Below are positions 55,354 through 64,000 of a stretch of 64,000 nucleotides of DNA, one piece after another. The notes below the pieces were generated by a model. That model saw only the letters and a program-made list of their open reading frames with translations, made no database searches and was not told the origin of the DNA. The stretch lies in the NCBI GenBank assembly GCA_036365145.1, contig JAEOAD010002566.1, positions 4,805,501 to 4,869,500 of the forward strand, given 5' to 3'. This DNA comes from Orientallactaga sibirica (Eukaryota > Chordata > Mammalia > Rodentia > Dipodidae). Made by a program: the position numbers and the translations under genes. The stretch's first letter is position 1. Each line of letters opens with the position of its first letter.

Positions 55354-57910
55354 TAAATTTTTATTTATTTAGTAGAGACAGAGAGAGAGTGTGTGTGTGA
55401 GAATGGGCACACCAGAGCCTCTAGCCACTGCAAACAAACTTCCAGAAACATGTGCTACCATGTGCATCTGGCTTATGTGGGACATGGAGAATCAAACCTG
55501 GGTCCTTAGGTTTCACAGGCATGCTAAGCCATCTCTTCAGCCTTGGTCTTTGTTTTGTTTTTTAATTTAATTTTTATATTATTATTATTATTGTTCGAGA
55601 GACAGAGACAGAGACAGAGAGGAAGAGGCAGAGAGACAGACAATGGGTGCACCAATAGCCACTGTGAATGAACGCCAGACACATGCGCCCCCTTGTGGGC
55701 AAGATAGGCATTGCATGCTTGCATCACTTTTGCATCTGGCCAAACCTGGGACCCGGAGAATAGATCCTGCGTTCTTAGGCTTGGCAGGCAGGTGCCTTAA
55801 CTGCTAAGCTATCTCCCAGCCCCCCTGTCTTTATTTATTTATTTATTGGTTTTTTTGAGGTAGTGCCTTGACCTGGAATTCACAATGTAGTCTGAGGACA
55901 GCTTTGGACTCACAGCGATCCTCCTATCTCTACCTCTCAAGTGCTGGAATTAAAGGCATTTTTTTTTTTTTGAGGTAGGGTCTTGCTCTAGCCCAAGCTG
56001 ACCTGGAATTCATTATTTAGTCTCAGGCTGACCTCAAACTCAAGGTGATCGCCCTCCCTTGGCCTCCAGAGTGCTGGTCTTTGTTTTAGGCCTAGAACCT
56101 GTGGGGCTTTGACAACTCTCTGCTCCCTCGCACGACTGAGTTGACAGGTGCACCCAGCTGTTCATGTGGGATCTTGACATTCAAACTCTGGCAGTCTCAG
56201 ACCCCTTCAAGCCCTCATGTTGCACAGGAAGCGCCCTTAATCGCTGAGCCATCTCTCCATCCCTGGAATGATATCGTTTTTAAATTTATTTACTTTGAGA
56301 GAGAGAGAAAGGTAGATAGAGAGAGAGGGCGTGCCAGGGCCTTTAGCCGCTGCAAACAAACTCCAGACGCATGAGCCACCTTGTGCATCCGGCTTACGTG
56401 GGTACTTGGGAATTGAACCTGAGTCCTTTGGCTTTGCATGCAAATGCCTTAAGTACTAAGCCATCTCTCCAGCCCTTAGAATGATATATATATATTTGGT
56501 TTTTCAAGGTAGGGTCTCACTCTGGTCCTCCAGGCTGACCTGGAATTCACTATGTAGTCTCAGGGTGGCCTTGAACTCTCGGCGATCCTCCTACCTCTGC
56601 CTCCCAAGTGCTGGGATTAAAGGCCTGTGCCACCACGCCCGGCTCAAGAATGATATTTTTAAGAAGCTTTTTTTTTTTTTTAAATACCATCCAGGGGCTG
56701 CGAAGGTGGCTCAGCAGTTAAAGATACTTGCTTGGAAAGCCTGCTGGCTTGGGTTCAATTCCTAAGACACCTGTGTAAACTGGACACAAAAGTGGCACAA
56801 GCATCTAGTGTTTATCTGCAGGTTGAAAGAGGCCCATATGATTGGGTGACCCAATACACAGTGGTGCGTGGTGGTCCACACCATTTCCCAGCAGGGAGGC
56901 AGAAAGGCATCAGATGTTCAAGGCCACCCCTGAGCTCAGCCCAGAGTGAGTTCAAAAAAACAAACAAGACCAAAAATACAGAAGGGGCTGGAGAAATGAG
57001 ATCCTGCCTGTCTCTAAGAATGCTTGTCAAAAATAAAAATATTAGGACTGGGGACGCACCCACCAGGGGCGCACACATCTAAGGTGTTTGCCAGCGAATC
57101 TTAAGGACCCTGGTGCGCCCATTCTCTCAGGACTCTCTTAAATAAAAAATAATAAAAAGAGAAGGTGTGCTTATAGAGGCTGAGAGATGGGGTAAGATCA
57201 CTGGCTGTCTGGAGTTTGTAAGAGGTCAGCGTTTTGATGGGTCCTAAGGAATAATACAGTCAGGCTCCAAAAAGCATCCAGGCACAAAGACCCATGTTTT
57301 CTGATCATTTACACAGTATCTTCCTTTCAAGCCATTCTACAGAGGCAGAAGGTAAATGGGTGGCTGTACAAGTGAGTGGGGAGGGTCTTAAAATAAATTT
57401 AAAAAAATAGGGAATAAGTTAAAAATCACTGAATTGGGGCTGGAGAGATGGCTTAGTGGTTAAGGCGCTTAATCCGAAGAAGCAGTTCGGGAGGCAGAGG
57501 TAAGCCAGATGCCAAGGAGGCACAGGCCACCCTGAGACTTGCAGTGGCTGAAGGCCCCAGGTCAGCTTTCTGGACCTCAGTGCAAAAATAAATAAATAAA
57601 TGCCCTGCTATGAAAAAAAAAAAAAAAAAAAGTCACTGAAAAACCTTCCAAAAAAAAAAAAAAAAATACGTGTAGCGGAACAAAACATTCGTGTCCTGCT
57701 CCATTGCTCCTCTGCCGGGTCTCTGTTATATCTACTTATTTATTTATTTATTTATAAATTTTTATTTATTTAGTAGTGTGTGTGTGAGAATAGCCTCTAG
57801 CCACTGCAAACAAACTTCCAGAAACATGTGCTACCATGTGCATCTGGCTTATGTGGGACATGGAGAATCAAACCTGGGTCCTTAGGTTTCACAGGCATGC
57901 CATTGGCTTG

Positions 57911-57952
<42 letters not shown>

Positions 57953-58126
57953 TGTTTATTTATTTGACAGGCAGAGAAAAAGAGAGAAATTCCAGCCACT
58001 GCAAACGAACTCCAGATGCATGTGCCACCTGCGTGCATCTGGCTTACGTGGGAACTGGGAATGGAGCCTCAACCAGGTCCTTAGGGTTGAAACAACCACT
58101 AAGCCATCTCTCCAGCCCTTATTTTT

Positions 58127-58163
<37 letters not shown>

Positions 58164-59256
58164 GTTTTGTTTTTAATTTAATTTTTATATTGCAGAGACA
58201 GAGACAGAGATAAGACAGACAATGGGAGCAACACTGTGAATGGACACAGGCTGCTTGCATCACTTTTTGCATCTGGCCAAACCTGGACCCAGGAGAATAG
58301 AGAGTTCTTAGGCTTAGCCTGGGCAGGCAGGTGCCTTAACTGCTAAGCTATCTCCCAGCCCCCCTGTCTTTATTGATTTATTTAGAGGTAGTGCCTTGGG
58401 ATTCACAATGTAGTCTGAGGACAGCTTTCCCTCCTATCTCTACCTCTCAAGTGCTGGAATGAAAGGCAAAACAAAGAAAGAGAAAAAGACCTGGAATTCA
58501 TTAAAGTCTCAGGTGTCAAACTCAAAACCCTCCCTTGGCCTCCAGAGTGCTGGTCTCATCTCTTTACTGATTCTAGAGTCTTTCTGCTTCGCACGACTCA
58601 CTCACTGGTTCCAGCTGTTCATGCTGGTTGACATTCACTCAGTCTCAACCCCTTCAAGCCCTCCTGCCTCAGGACCTTAATTGCTGAGCCATCTCTTGAA
58701 TGATATCTTTTTTTAAAATTTATTTACCTGGAAAGACCTTTCCCGCTGCAAACAAACTACCAGACACATGAGCCACCTTGTGCATCCACTTCCTCCAGAA
58801 TTGACCTCAGTCCTTTGGCTTTGCATCAAATGCCTTAACTGAATAGCCATCCTCCTTAGAATGATATATATATATATATAATTTATAATTTATATAATTT
58901 AATTTATAATTTAATATATAATTTATAATATATAAATATATATTATATATTATAATTTATATAAATTATATTAAACGTTTATATTTATATAAATATATAA
59001 ATATATTTATATATTATATCTATTTATATATTTATATAAATTATATATAAATATATAAATAGATATAATATATAATATATAATATATATAATATATTATA
59101 TACTTATATAAATATTTATATTTGGTTTTTCAAGGTAGGGTCTCACTCTGGCTCAATTCACTATGTAGTCTCAGGGTGGCCTCGAACTCTATGAGGCCAA
59201 CCTCTGCCTCCCAAGTGCTGGGATTAAAGGAGACTGGCTCAAGAATGATATTTTTA

Positions 59257-59287
<31 letters not shown>

Positions 59288-61725
59288 CCAGGGGCTGCGA
59301 AGGTGGCTCAGCAGTTAAAGACTTGCTTGGAAAGAGTTCAAAGAGAAGAGTTGGGCACAATGGTGGGTGTTTATCTGCAGCAGCAAGAGGCCCTGATGTA
59401 ATCCCAGAACATTTAGAAGGCAGAAGCAAAGGAAGAGTCCTGAGTAGTGAGTTCAAGACCAGCCTGAGACAAGTAAAAATAAAAATATTAAATGGTGAGT
59501 TCCAGGTCAGAATCTTAAGGACCCTGGTTCTGATGGCATCTGGAGTTCATTTGCAGTGGCTAAAGTGAGATCTTTTCTCTATCTGCCTCTTCCTTTCTCT
59601 CACAAATAAAAGAAAGAAATTAAAAAAATAAAAAAATATAGCACGTTTTTAATCCCAGCACTCGGGAGGCAGAGGTAGGAGGACTGCTGTGAGTTCAAGG
59701 CCACCCTGAGACCACACAGTAAATTCCAGGTCAGCCTGGGCTAGAGTGAGACCCTACCTTGAAAAACAAAAAAAGAAAGAAAGAAAGAGAGAGAGAGACG
59801 TAGAATGGGCTGAATGGGCTCACCAGGGTCTCTTGCCACTGTAAATAAACTCCAGAAGGATCTCTCCAGAGACCTTCTCTTAAAAAAAAAAAAAAAAAAA
59901 CAAACAAGCCGGGCGTGGTGGCGCACGCCTTTAATCCCAGCACTCGGGAGGCAGAGGTAGGAGGATCGCCGAGAGTTCGAGGCCACCCTGAGACTATATA
60001 GTGAATTCCAGGTCAGCCTGGACCAGAGTGAGGCCCTACCTCACAAAACCAAAAACAAAACAAAACAAAACAAAACAAAACAAAACAAAACAAAACAAAA
60101 CAACAACAACAAAAAAAACCCAAGCCGGGTGATGGTGGTGCATGCCTTTAATTGCTGGGGTAGGAGGATCACCGAGAGTTTAAGGCCACCCTGAGACTAT
60201 ATAGTGAATTCCAGGTTAGCCTGGGCTAGAGCAAGACCTTACCTTGAAGAACCAAAAAACAAAACACCCTAGGGCTGGGGAGACGGCTTAGCTGTTAAGC
60301 ACTTGCCTCTGAAGCCTAAGGACCCCAGTTCGAGGCTCAATTCCCCAGGACCCATGTAAGCCAGATGCACAAGGGGGCGCATGCATCTGGAGTTCGTGTG
60401 CAGTGGCTGGAGGCCCTGGTGTGCCCATTCTCTTTCTCTCTCCTTCTTTCTCTGTCTGTCTGCTGCTAATAGATAAATAAAAATTAAAAAAAAATACCCT
60501 AAAGTCAGGGCCTGAGATTGCTCGGTGTTTAAAAGTATTTGCTTGCAAAGCCTGACAGCTTAGGTTCAATTCCCCAGGACCCAGGTAAAGCCAGGTGCAA
60601 AAAGTGACACATGTGTCTAGAGTAATTTGAAGTGGTAGGACGCCCTGGTGCACCCATTGTTTCTTTCCCTCACCTTCCTGCTCTTTCTCAAATATATAAG
60701 CAAATAGATAAATAGATATTTTTTTCGAGGTAGGGTCTCGCTCTAGCCCAGGGTGAGCTGGAACTCATGGCAATCCTACCTCTGCCTCCTGAGTGCTGGG
60801 ATTAAAGGCGTGTACCACCATGCCCAACTATGGAGAGGGAAACTTTTTATCTCCCCCTTGGCTTTTCGAGGTAGGATCTCACTGTAGCCCAGGCTGGCCT
60901 GGAACTCATGTCAATCCTCCTACCTCTTCCTCCAAAGTGCAGAGATTAAAGACGTGCGCCACCACGCCCGGCTCTTCTTAGATTTGTGAGATAAGGTCTC
61001 TTAGCCGAGGCTGACCTTGAATTCTTATATCCTCCTGCTTCCATCTCCCAGGTGCTGGAACTACAAGGCGAGCCCCATTTCATCTTTCCTAACCTTTATG
61101 TCCTTCAGCTGTGAAATGAGGGGTGCCTTCCTCTGTGCGCCCGCCTGGGGATAGGGTGGGGGTGGGGTTTGAAGTGATCCCTGGTGGTAAAGGCCATTTG
61201 CTCTGGCCACAAGGGGAGGGACTCACCTGCCCTTCGGTCCTCTGACAACACATAGCGTTGGGCACCTGCGGTGGTCGGGGCAGGTGGCTGCGAAGAAGCA
61301 GCCGCAGGCGATTCTTCCGCCCAGGCACCTGCAGCCCCAGTCCCCGTGACCCCGGGACCCAGGATAGCAAAAATAGTTTCCTCCTCGGCGGAGAAGGCAT
61401 CGTCGGCGGCGGGCCCCGCGCCCTGCGTGGAGTGCGGCACGCGGGCCAGCTTTTCCTTGGTCCGGCGCTTGAAGTCGTTCCAGCGCTTCTGCACCTCCTG
61501 GCCGGTGCGCTTCCAGCTGGTGATGCCGTTGATCTTGGCCGCGATGCCGTCCCACACGCGCCTGCGCTCGGCCACGCTCACCCGACGGCTCTGCGCCCCG
61601 TACAGCTGCGGGTAGTGGGCGCGCACCTCCCGGATCAGGATCTGGTTCTCTTCGAACGAGAAGCGAGGCTTGCGCAGCCGGGTGGTCTCCTCCGTCTCGC
61701 CCGAGGTCGTCGAGGCCGAGGCCAT
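50585..61725 (-). CDS. MYPOP: Myb-related transcription factor, partner of profilin; coding exons 61227-61725 and 50585-51270
   Basis: DNA-binding transcriptional repressor (p42POP) that binds profilin through proline-rich sequence. Exon A (61227-61725) begins [20 protein letters not shown] and ends at GGGCAG|GTGAGT. Exon B (51270 down to 50585) begins after ctcttcag and stops at TGA 50585-50587. The exons join in phase 1, giving 394 residues (human 399). The Myb/SANT-like domain spans about residues 18-95, with Trp58, Trp71 and Trp82 and the basic stretch [10 protein letters not shown]. The C-terminal half has proline-rich runs (a 10-proline stretch), a conserved amphipathic segment [20 protein letters not shown] and a nuclear localisation tail [18 protein letters not shown]. 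Exon and intron positions agree with the human gene as I know it. An overlapping alternative frame is described under findings. Confidence 0.96.
51440..53805. repeat. MYPOP intron SINE cluster with an intact ID element
   Basis: B1-like (-): 51440-51500 (old), 51505-51590 (truncated), 53095-53280, 53285-53435, 53450-53620. B2-like (+): 51610-51825, 51955-52150, 52645-52840, 52848-53020 (variant). A full ID-type SINE (+) lies at 51835-51925, with A-box region tagctaagtggtagag and B-box ggttcaattct. B1-like (+): 52185-52345, 52530-52630 (old), tail 53020-53085. A poly(A) run of about 45 nt occupies 52372-52417. B2-like (-): 53620-53805. Confidence 0.8.
53806..54130 (+). repeat. Rodent medium-reiterated (RMER-type) repeat
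   Basis: The words 'ttgaatagttggtcctcagc', 'ggggcttgctggaggaggta' and 'gtcccagcaatgagaaactg' follow the layout of a well-known rodent dispersed repeat that ends in 'cccatatgctgcttgggatcaggcag'. Class assignment is from memory. Confidence 0.5.
54131..54321. repeat. B1-like SINE with an (AAAC)n tail
   Basis: A B1-like element (+) at about 54135-54270 ends in (caaa)n, 54270-54313, immediately before the 2.66-kb duplicated unit. Confidence 0.85.
54322..56984. repeat. Tandem duplication, copy A (intact)
   Basis: Starts at 'agaaggggctggagaaatgg'. Contains a B2-variant (+) 54320-54540, an old B2-like (+) about 54560-54660, single-copy sequence 54660-54910, B2-like (+) 54915-55125, (TG)n 55184-55217, (TTTA)n 55308-55353, B2-like (-) 55355-55545, B2-variant (-) 55590-55822, B1-like (-) 55840-55960 and 55960-56080, unique 56085-56270, B2-like (-) 56280-56475, B1-like (-) 56495-56645 and an old B2-like (+) 56690-56830. 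Confidence 0.8.
56985..59640. repeat. Tandem duplication, copy B (riddled with small deletions and SINE mosaics)
   Basis: Follows the same order as 54322-56984: 57140-57440 matches 54545-54915, 57460-57620 matches the B2-like element at 54915-55125, 57670-57900 matches 55250-55530, 58165-58365 matches 55550-55822, 58370-58560 matches 55825-56085, 58560-58860 matches 56085-56480, and 59110-59400 matches 56490-56830. Retained stretches are nearly identical, but dozens of short blocks are missing. At 57465-57590 the B2-like sequence is interleaved with B1-like words such as 'gggaggcagaggtaag' and 'aggccaccctgagact'. New long T runs appear at 57910-57943, 58127-58158 and 59262-59287. Confidence 0.75.
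58860..59122. repeat. AT-rich (ATATAA/TTTATA) low-complexity tract
   Basis: About 260 bp made almost only of A and T, with many self-complementary words such as ataatttatataaattat. The homologous place in copy A (about 56477-56495) holds only a short (AT)n run. Confidence 0.95.
59641..61090. repeat. MYPOP intron SINE cluster beside coding exon A
   Basis: B1-like (+): about 59640-59760, 59905-60060 and 60120-60260. B2-like (-) fragment: 59780-59880. (AAAAC)n: 60052-60105. B2-like (+): 60270-60490 and 60510-60720. B1-like (-): 60720-60830, 60860-60975, old 60980-61080. Confidence 0.8.
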
Positions 61726-62625
61726 GGCGTCCCCGCACCCCGACGCCACCGAGCATCTGCCTGGCGCATGGGAAACGGGGAGGTGCTGGCGGGGGTTGGG
61801 GGGGGGGGAGAGAAAGGTGGCGCCGGCGCTGCGGGCAGAGGAGGGCGGACAGCGCTGGCGGGGAGGTGGACGAGGTGGACTCGGCATCCCCCTCCCCTCC
61901 CCACAATCCGGGCAAGGGTTGGAGGGGGGCGCGCGTCAGAGGTGCTGGGTGCAATCAGAGGTGCCCGCAAACCACTGACAAAACCCGGGTGGCTGGGTGG
62001 CTAGGTGTGGGGGGGCTCATGTGTCTGGTGCGTCGCGGAGTGGACGAGTTGCTGGGAATACGGGGGAGGGTCAGGAAGGATGGAGGAAAATGAGGAAAAG
62101 TGGAAGGAAAGGGTCCGCGGGGCATGGTTGGGGGCACGGGAGAGGGACAGGGAATGGGAGAGGGGGTGGGAGAAAGGGATGCCCTGGACTGGTATATGTG
62201 TGTGTATGGGGGGTCGAAGCCGCATGGAGATGCTTAAAGAGGCCATGCAGCAGTGGCGGGGGCATCCAGAGCTGAGAGGGTGCTTTGGGGGTGCCCAGAG
62301 GATCTGGCATACCCGATAAGAGAAGAAGGGTTCCCTGAGAAGGAGGGATGTCCAGGAATCCCAGGCGAGATTGGGAGGAGGGATGGAGGTGGTGGTGGGC
62401 TTCTGGGTCAGTGACGGAGATGGGACGGTCAAATATCAAGGAGGAGGGTCTGCAGGGATCTTGGGGGGGGGGCTCTGGGATTGCCAGGAGCTCTGGGCCG
62501 GGAGGGGGAGTGGAGGGTGGGTGATGGTTCTGAGACAAGATGGGGACCACGGAGGCTACGTGGGACTCCAAGGATGAGTGAGGGTCGCGGAGGATGGGGA
62601 CCGAGTTGGGCCGCGGGTCACTCAC
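61726..62625 (-). other. MYPOP: MYPOP 5' UTR remainder and first intron
   Basis: A likely acceptor (cccatgcgccag) ends at 61761, so about 35 nt of 5' UTR precede the ATG in the coding exon. From there to the inferred exon 1 donor at 62621-62625 the sequence is SINE-free, G-rich on the plus strand, and contains no recognised gene. The intron is inferred from splice-site quality. Confidence 0.55.
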
Positions 62626-62960
62626 CGGCGCCGCCGCAGCCCCCGCCTGCCGGTGGGTCAGGGCTCGGGCTTCTGCGGCCTCTTCCCTCCCCCCACCCTC
62701 GGCCCCTCCCTCCCTCTCTCGGCCCCTCCCTCCTGTCGCCGGGCCCCGCCCCCGGTCTCCCGGGGAGCCAAAGCGCGTGCGCGCCCAGCTCCCGGAGTCT
62801 CCAGACGTCCTTACAGCCTAGGTTGCATCTCTCCACCCCCGTCCCATCACCACCACCCCTCCCCAACAAAAACCTCGCCTCCTAACACTGCGCAAGCGCA
62901 GGATTTCTCTCCGCGGGGCTCCGCGCGCAGGATGCAACTGCGCAGCCGTCAATGTAGCGC
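62621..62960 (-). promoter_or_regulatory. MYPOP: MYPOP CpG-island promoter and non-coding exon 1 (inferred)
   Basis: A consensus donor on the minus strand (GTGAGT, 62620-62625) follows a GC-rich leader, as expected for a non-coding first exon. The island contains pyrimidine-rich Sp1-type stretches (62690-62760), an NRF1-like gcgcgtgcgcgcc at about 62773-62785 and another, ctgcgcaagcgcagg, at about 62887-62902. No TATA box. Confidence 0.55.
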
Positions 62961-63383
62961 TGGACTAGTTTGGCCAGCCTCCAGGGACGCCAGTGCGCAC
63001 GCGCGCTTCTTGCCCGCTGGGTGGTACTGGGGACCGAGGGCCGGGAGATGCTGGGATGCAAGCGGTTCCTTCGCTTCTCCGATGGTCCATGGTCTTTCTA
63101 CCACCTGGGCCCTCTGCAGAAGTCTTTCCCGTTGGAGAAAAGGAAGAAGGCAATAGGAGTTGGGTGGCGCGAGAGGGGGGAGGGAACCTCTTCGTCTCCA
63201 TGGCAACCGCCTTGGTGGGATGGAGAGGGCAACGTTCAGGGAACTTTGCGGCGTTCCAAAGCCTCCCGTGCGCTGTCTCCTACCAGTCGAGGCGGGGTAC
63301 CCTGGGGATCTCCCCTCCCCGGCAGAGGCAGTAGCCATAGCAACCTGGCAACCACAACTTGACGTCACCGTTGGGAGCGTTCT
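62961..63383. promoter_or_regulatory. GC-rich single-copy island with RFX X-box and CRE
   Basis: gtagccatagcaac at 63331-63344 fits the RFX X-box GTNRCC(N2)RGYAAC exactly. A near-match, gtctccatggcaac, lies at about 63195-63208. TGACGTCA at 63360-63367 is a palindromic CRE 15 bp after the X-box. Several overlapping open frames lie here, but none resembles a protein I know. The region could be the far side of the MYPOP promoter or the promoter of an unrecognised transcript. Confidence 0.5.
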
Positions 63384-63393
63384 TTTTTCTTTT

Positions 63394-63441
<48 letters not shown>

Positions 63442-63460
63442 TTCTCTCTCTCTCTCTTTT

Positions 63461-63517
<57 letters not shown>

Positions 63518-63530
63518 TTCTTCTTTTTTT
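63382..63530. repeat. (TTTC)n microsatellite
   Basis: About 30 copies of tttc broken once by a (TC)n segment at about 63443-63456. It lies at the T-rich end of the following minus-strand B1-like SINE and looks like an expansion of its A-rich tail. Confidence 0.95.
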
Positions 63531-64000
63531 GGTTGTTCGAGATAGGGTTTTGCTCTAGCCAAGGCTGACCTGGAATTCACTGTGTAGTCTCAGGGTGGCC
63601 TCGAACTCACAGAGATCCTCTTATCTCAACCTCTTGAGTGCTGGGATTAAGGGCGTGCGCCAGCATGTCAGGCTGAGCCCACTTCTTTTTTGGTTTTTCG
63701 TCGTAGGGTTTCACTCTAGCTCAGGCTGACCTGGAATTCACTATGTAGTCTCAGGGTGGCCTTGAACTCACAACGATCCTCCAAGTGCTGGGATTAAATA
63801 TGCATGTGCCACCATGCCCGGCTAGGTCCACTTTTAAACAAAGACACAGAGCAGAAATTATTGAACACAGGTTGGGGTGAACTGGATGGCAGGATGACCG
63901 CGTTCAAGCCTCTAGACAGTTTGGTTAGCATCAAGGACTTAGTAGCTCAGCCTGGGCTACAGCGAGTTCCAGGTCCCCCTGGTGAGACCCTTACCACAAA
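63530..64000 (-). repeat. B1-like SINEs at the right edge
   Basis: B1-like (-) at about 63530-63672 and 63685-63825. 63830-63935 is single-copy, and 63935-63980 carries a short B1-like fragment ('cagcctgggctacag...gagttccagg'). Confidence 0.75.

Larger units (their letters stand above)
51271..61226 (-). other. MYPOP: MYPOP intron between the two coding exons
   Basis: Consensus donor (GTGAGT, 61221-61226) and acceptor (ctctcttcag, 51271-51280). Nearly 10 kb, mostly SINEs, and containing the 2.66-kb tandem duplication at 54322-59640. 51280-51440 is single-copy with an (ATTC)-rich stretch. Confidence 0.9.

Noticed and set aside
63160..63580. Ser/Phe/Leu-rich and Lys/Glu-rich open frames over the TTTC repeat, and similar ones at 5590-5915, 17448-17697 and 27053-27434
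   Set aside because: Translations of microsatellites.
1..64000. Endogenous retrovirus or other viral genes
   Set aside because: I found no gag/pol/env-like frames and no paired long terminal repeats in the window.

Overview
Mammalian nuclear DNA, almost certainly from a mouse-like rodent. The evidence is four mammalian genes with spliced coding exons, CpG-island promoters, and a very dense load of SINEs. The SINEs are B1-like (7SL-derived, about 145 bp), B2-like (tRNA-derived, about 190 bp, opening ggggctggagagatggctta and ending in aaataaataa) and ID-like. The B2-like consensus clearly differs from mouse and rat B2. I think of a jerboa-type rodent (Dipodoidea), but that is inference from memory. 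Gene order and orientation match human 19q13.32: SYMPK (-), FOXA3 (+), IRF2BP1 (-), MYPOP (-).

Layout. 1-1116: the first four coding exons of SYMPK (symplekin, mRNA 3'-end processing), minus strand; the gene continues off the left edge. 1.3-7.3 kb: SYMPK intron 1, filled with SINEs. 7.8-10.07 kb: the SYMPK CpG-island promoter and non-coding exon 1, present as two adjacent copies of about 1.12 kb that are about 99% identical. 11.04-31.3 kb: FOXA3 (HNF3-gamma), head-to-head with SYMPK. It has a TATA box, a 23-codon exon 1, a 17.8-kb intron and exon 2 with the forkhead domain. 31.3-42.9 kb: intergenic, mostly SINEs, with single-copy islands; one at 41.3-42.4 kb carries HNF1-like and GATA-like sites. 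42.9-45.6 kb: IRF2BP1, intronless. 46.4-47.3 kb: a promoter-like island with no gene. 49.96-62.9 kb: MYPOP, two coding exons around a 10-kb intron plus an inferred non-coding first exon. The last 1.4 kb holds a further GC-rich island with an X-box and a CRE, a TTTC microsatellite and SINEs.

Function. All four are housekeeping or regulatory nuclear proteins. SYMPK is a scaffold of the cleavage and polyadenylation machinery. FOXA3 is an endoderm/liver pioneer factor. IRF2BP1 is a RING-type co-repressor. MYPOP is a Myb/SANT transcription factor that binds profilin. There is no operon-like relationship.

Most unusual features: (1) a roughly 51-bp tandem satellite made from the 5' half of an ID SINE, so that every unit repeats a pol III A-box but lacks the B-box. 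It forms a 2.7-kb array in the FOXA3 intron, a 1.85-kb inverted array 18 kb downstream, and two tiny arrays elsewhere. (2) The duplicated SYMPK promoter with eight ZNF143/THAP11-like motifs. (3) A 5' tRNA-Arg(UCU) half embedded in the FOXA3 3' UTR. (4) A 2.66-kb tandem duplication at 54.3-59.6 kb whose second copy is riddled with small deletions and SINE mosaics and may be an assembly artefact. (5) A 210-codon alternative reading frame overlapping MYPOP.
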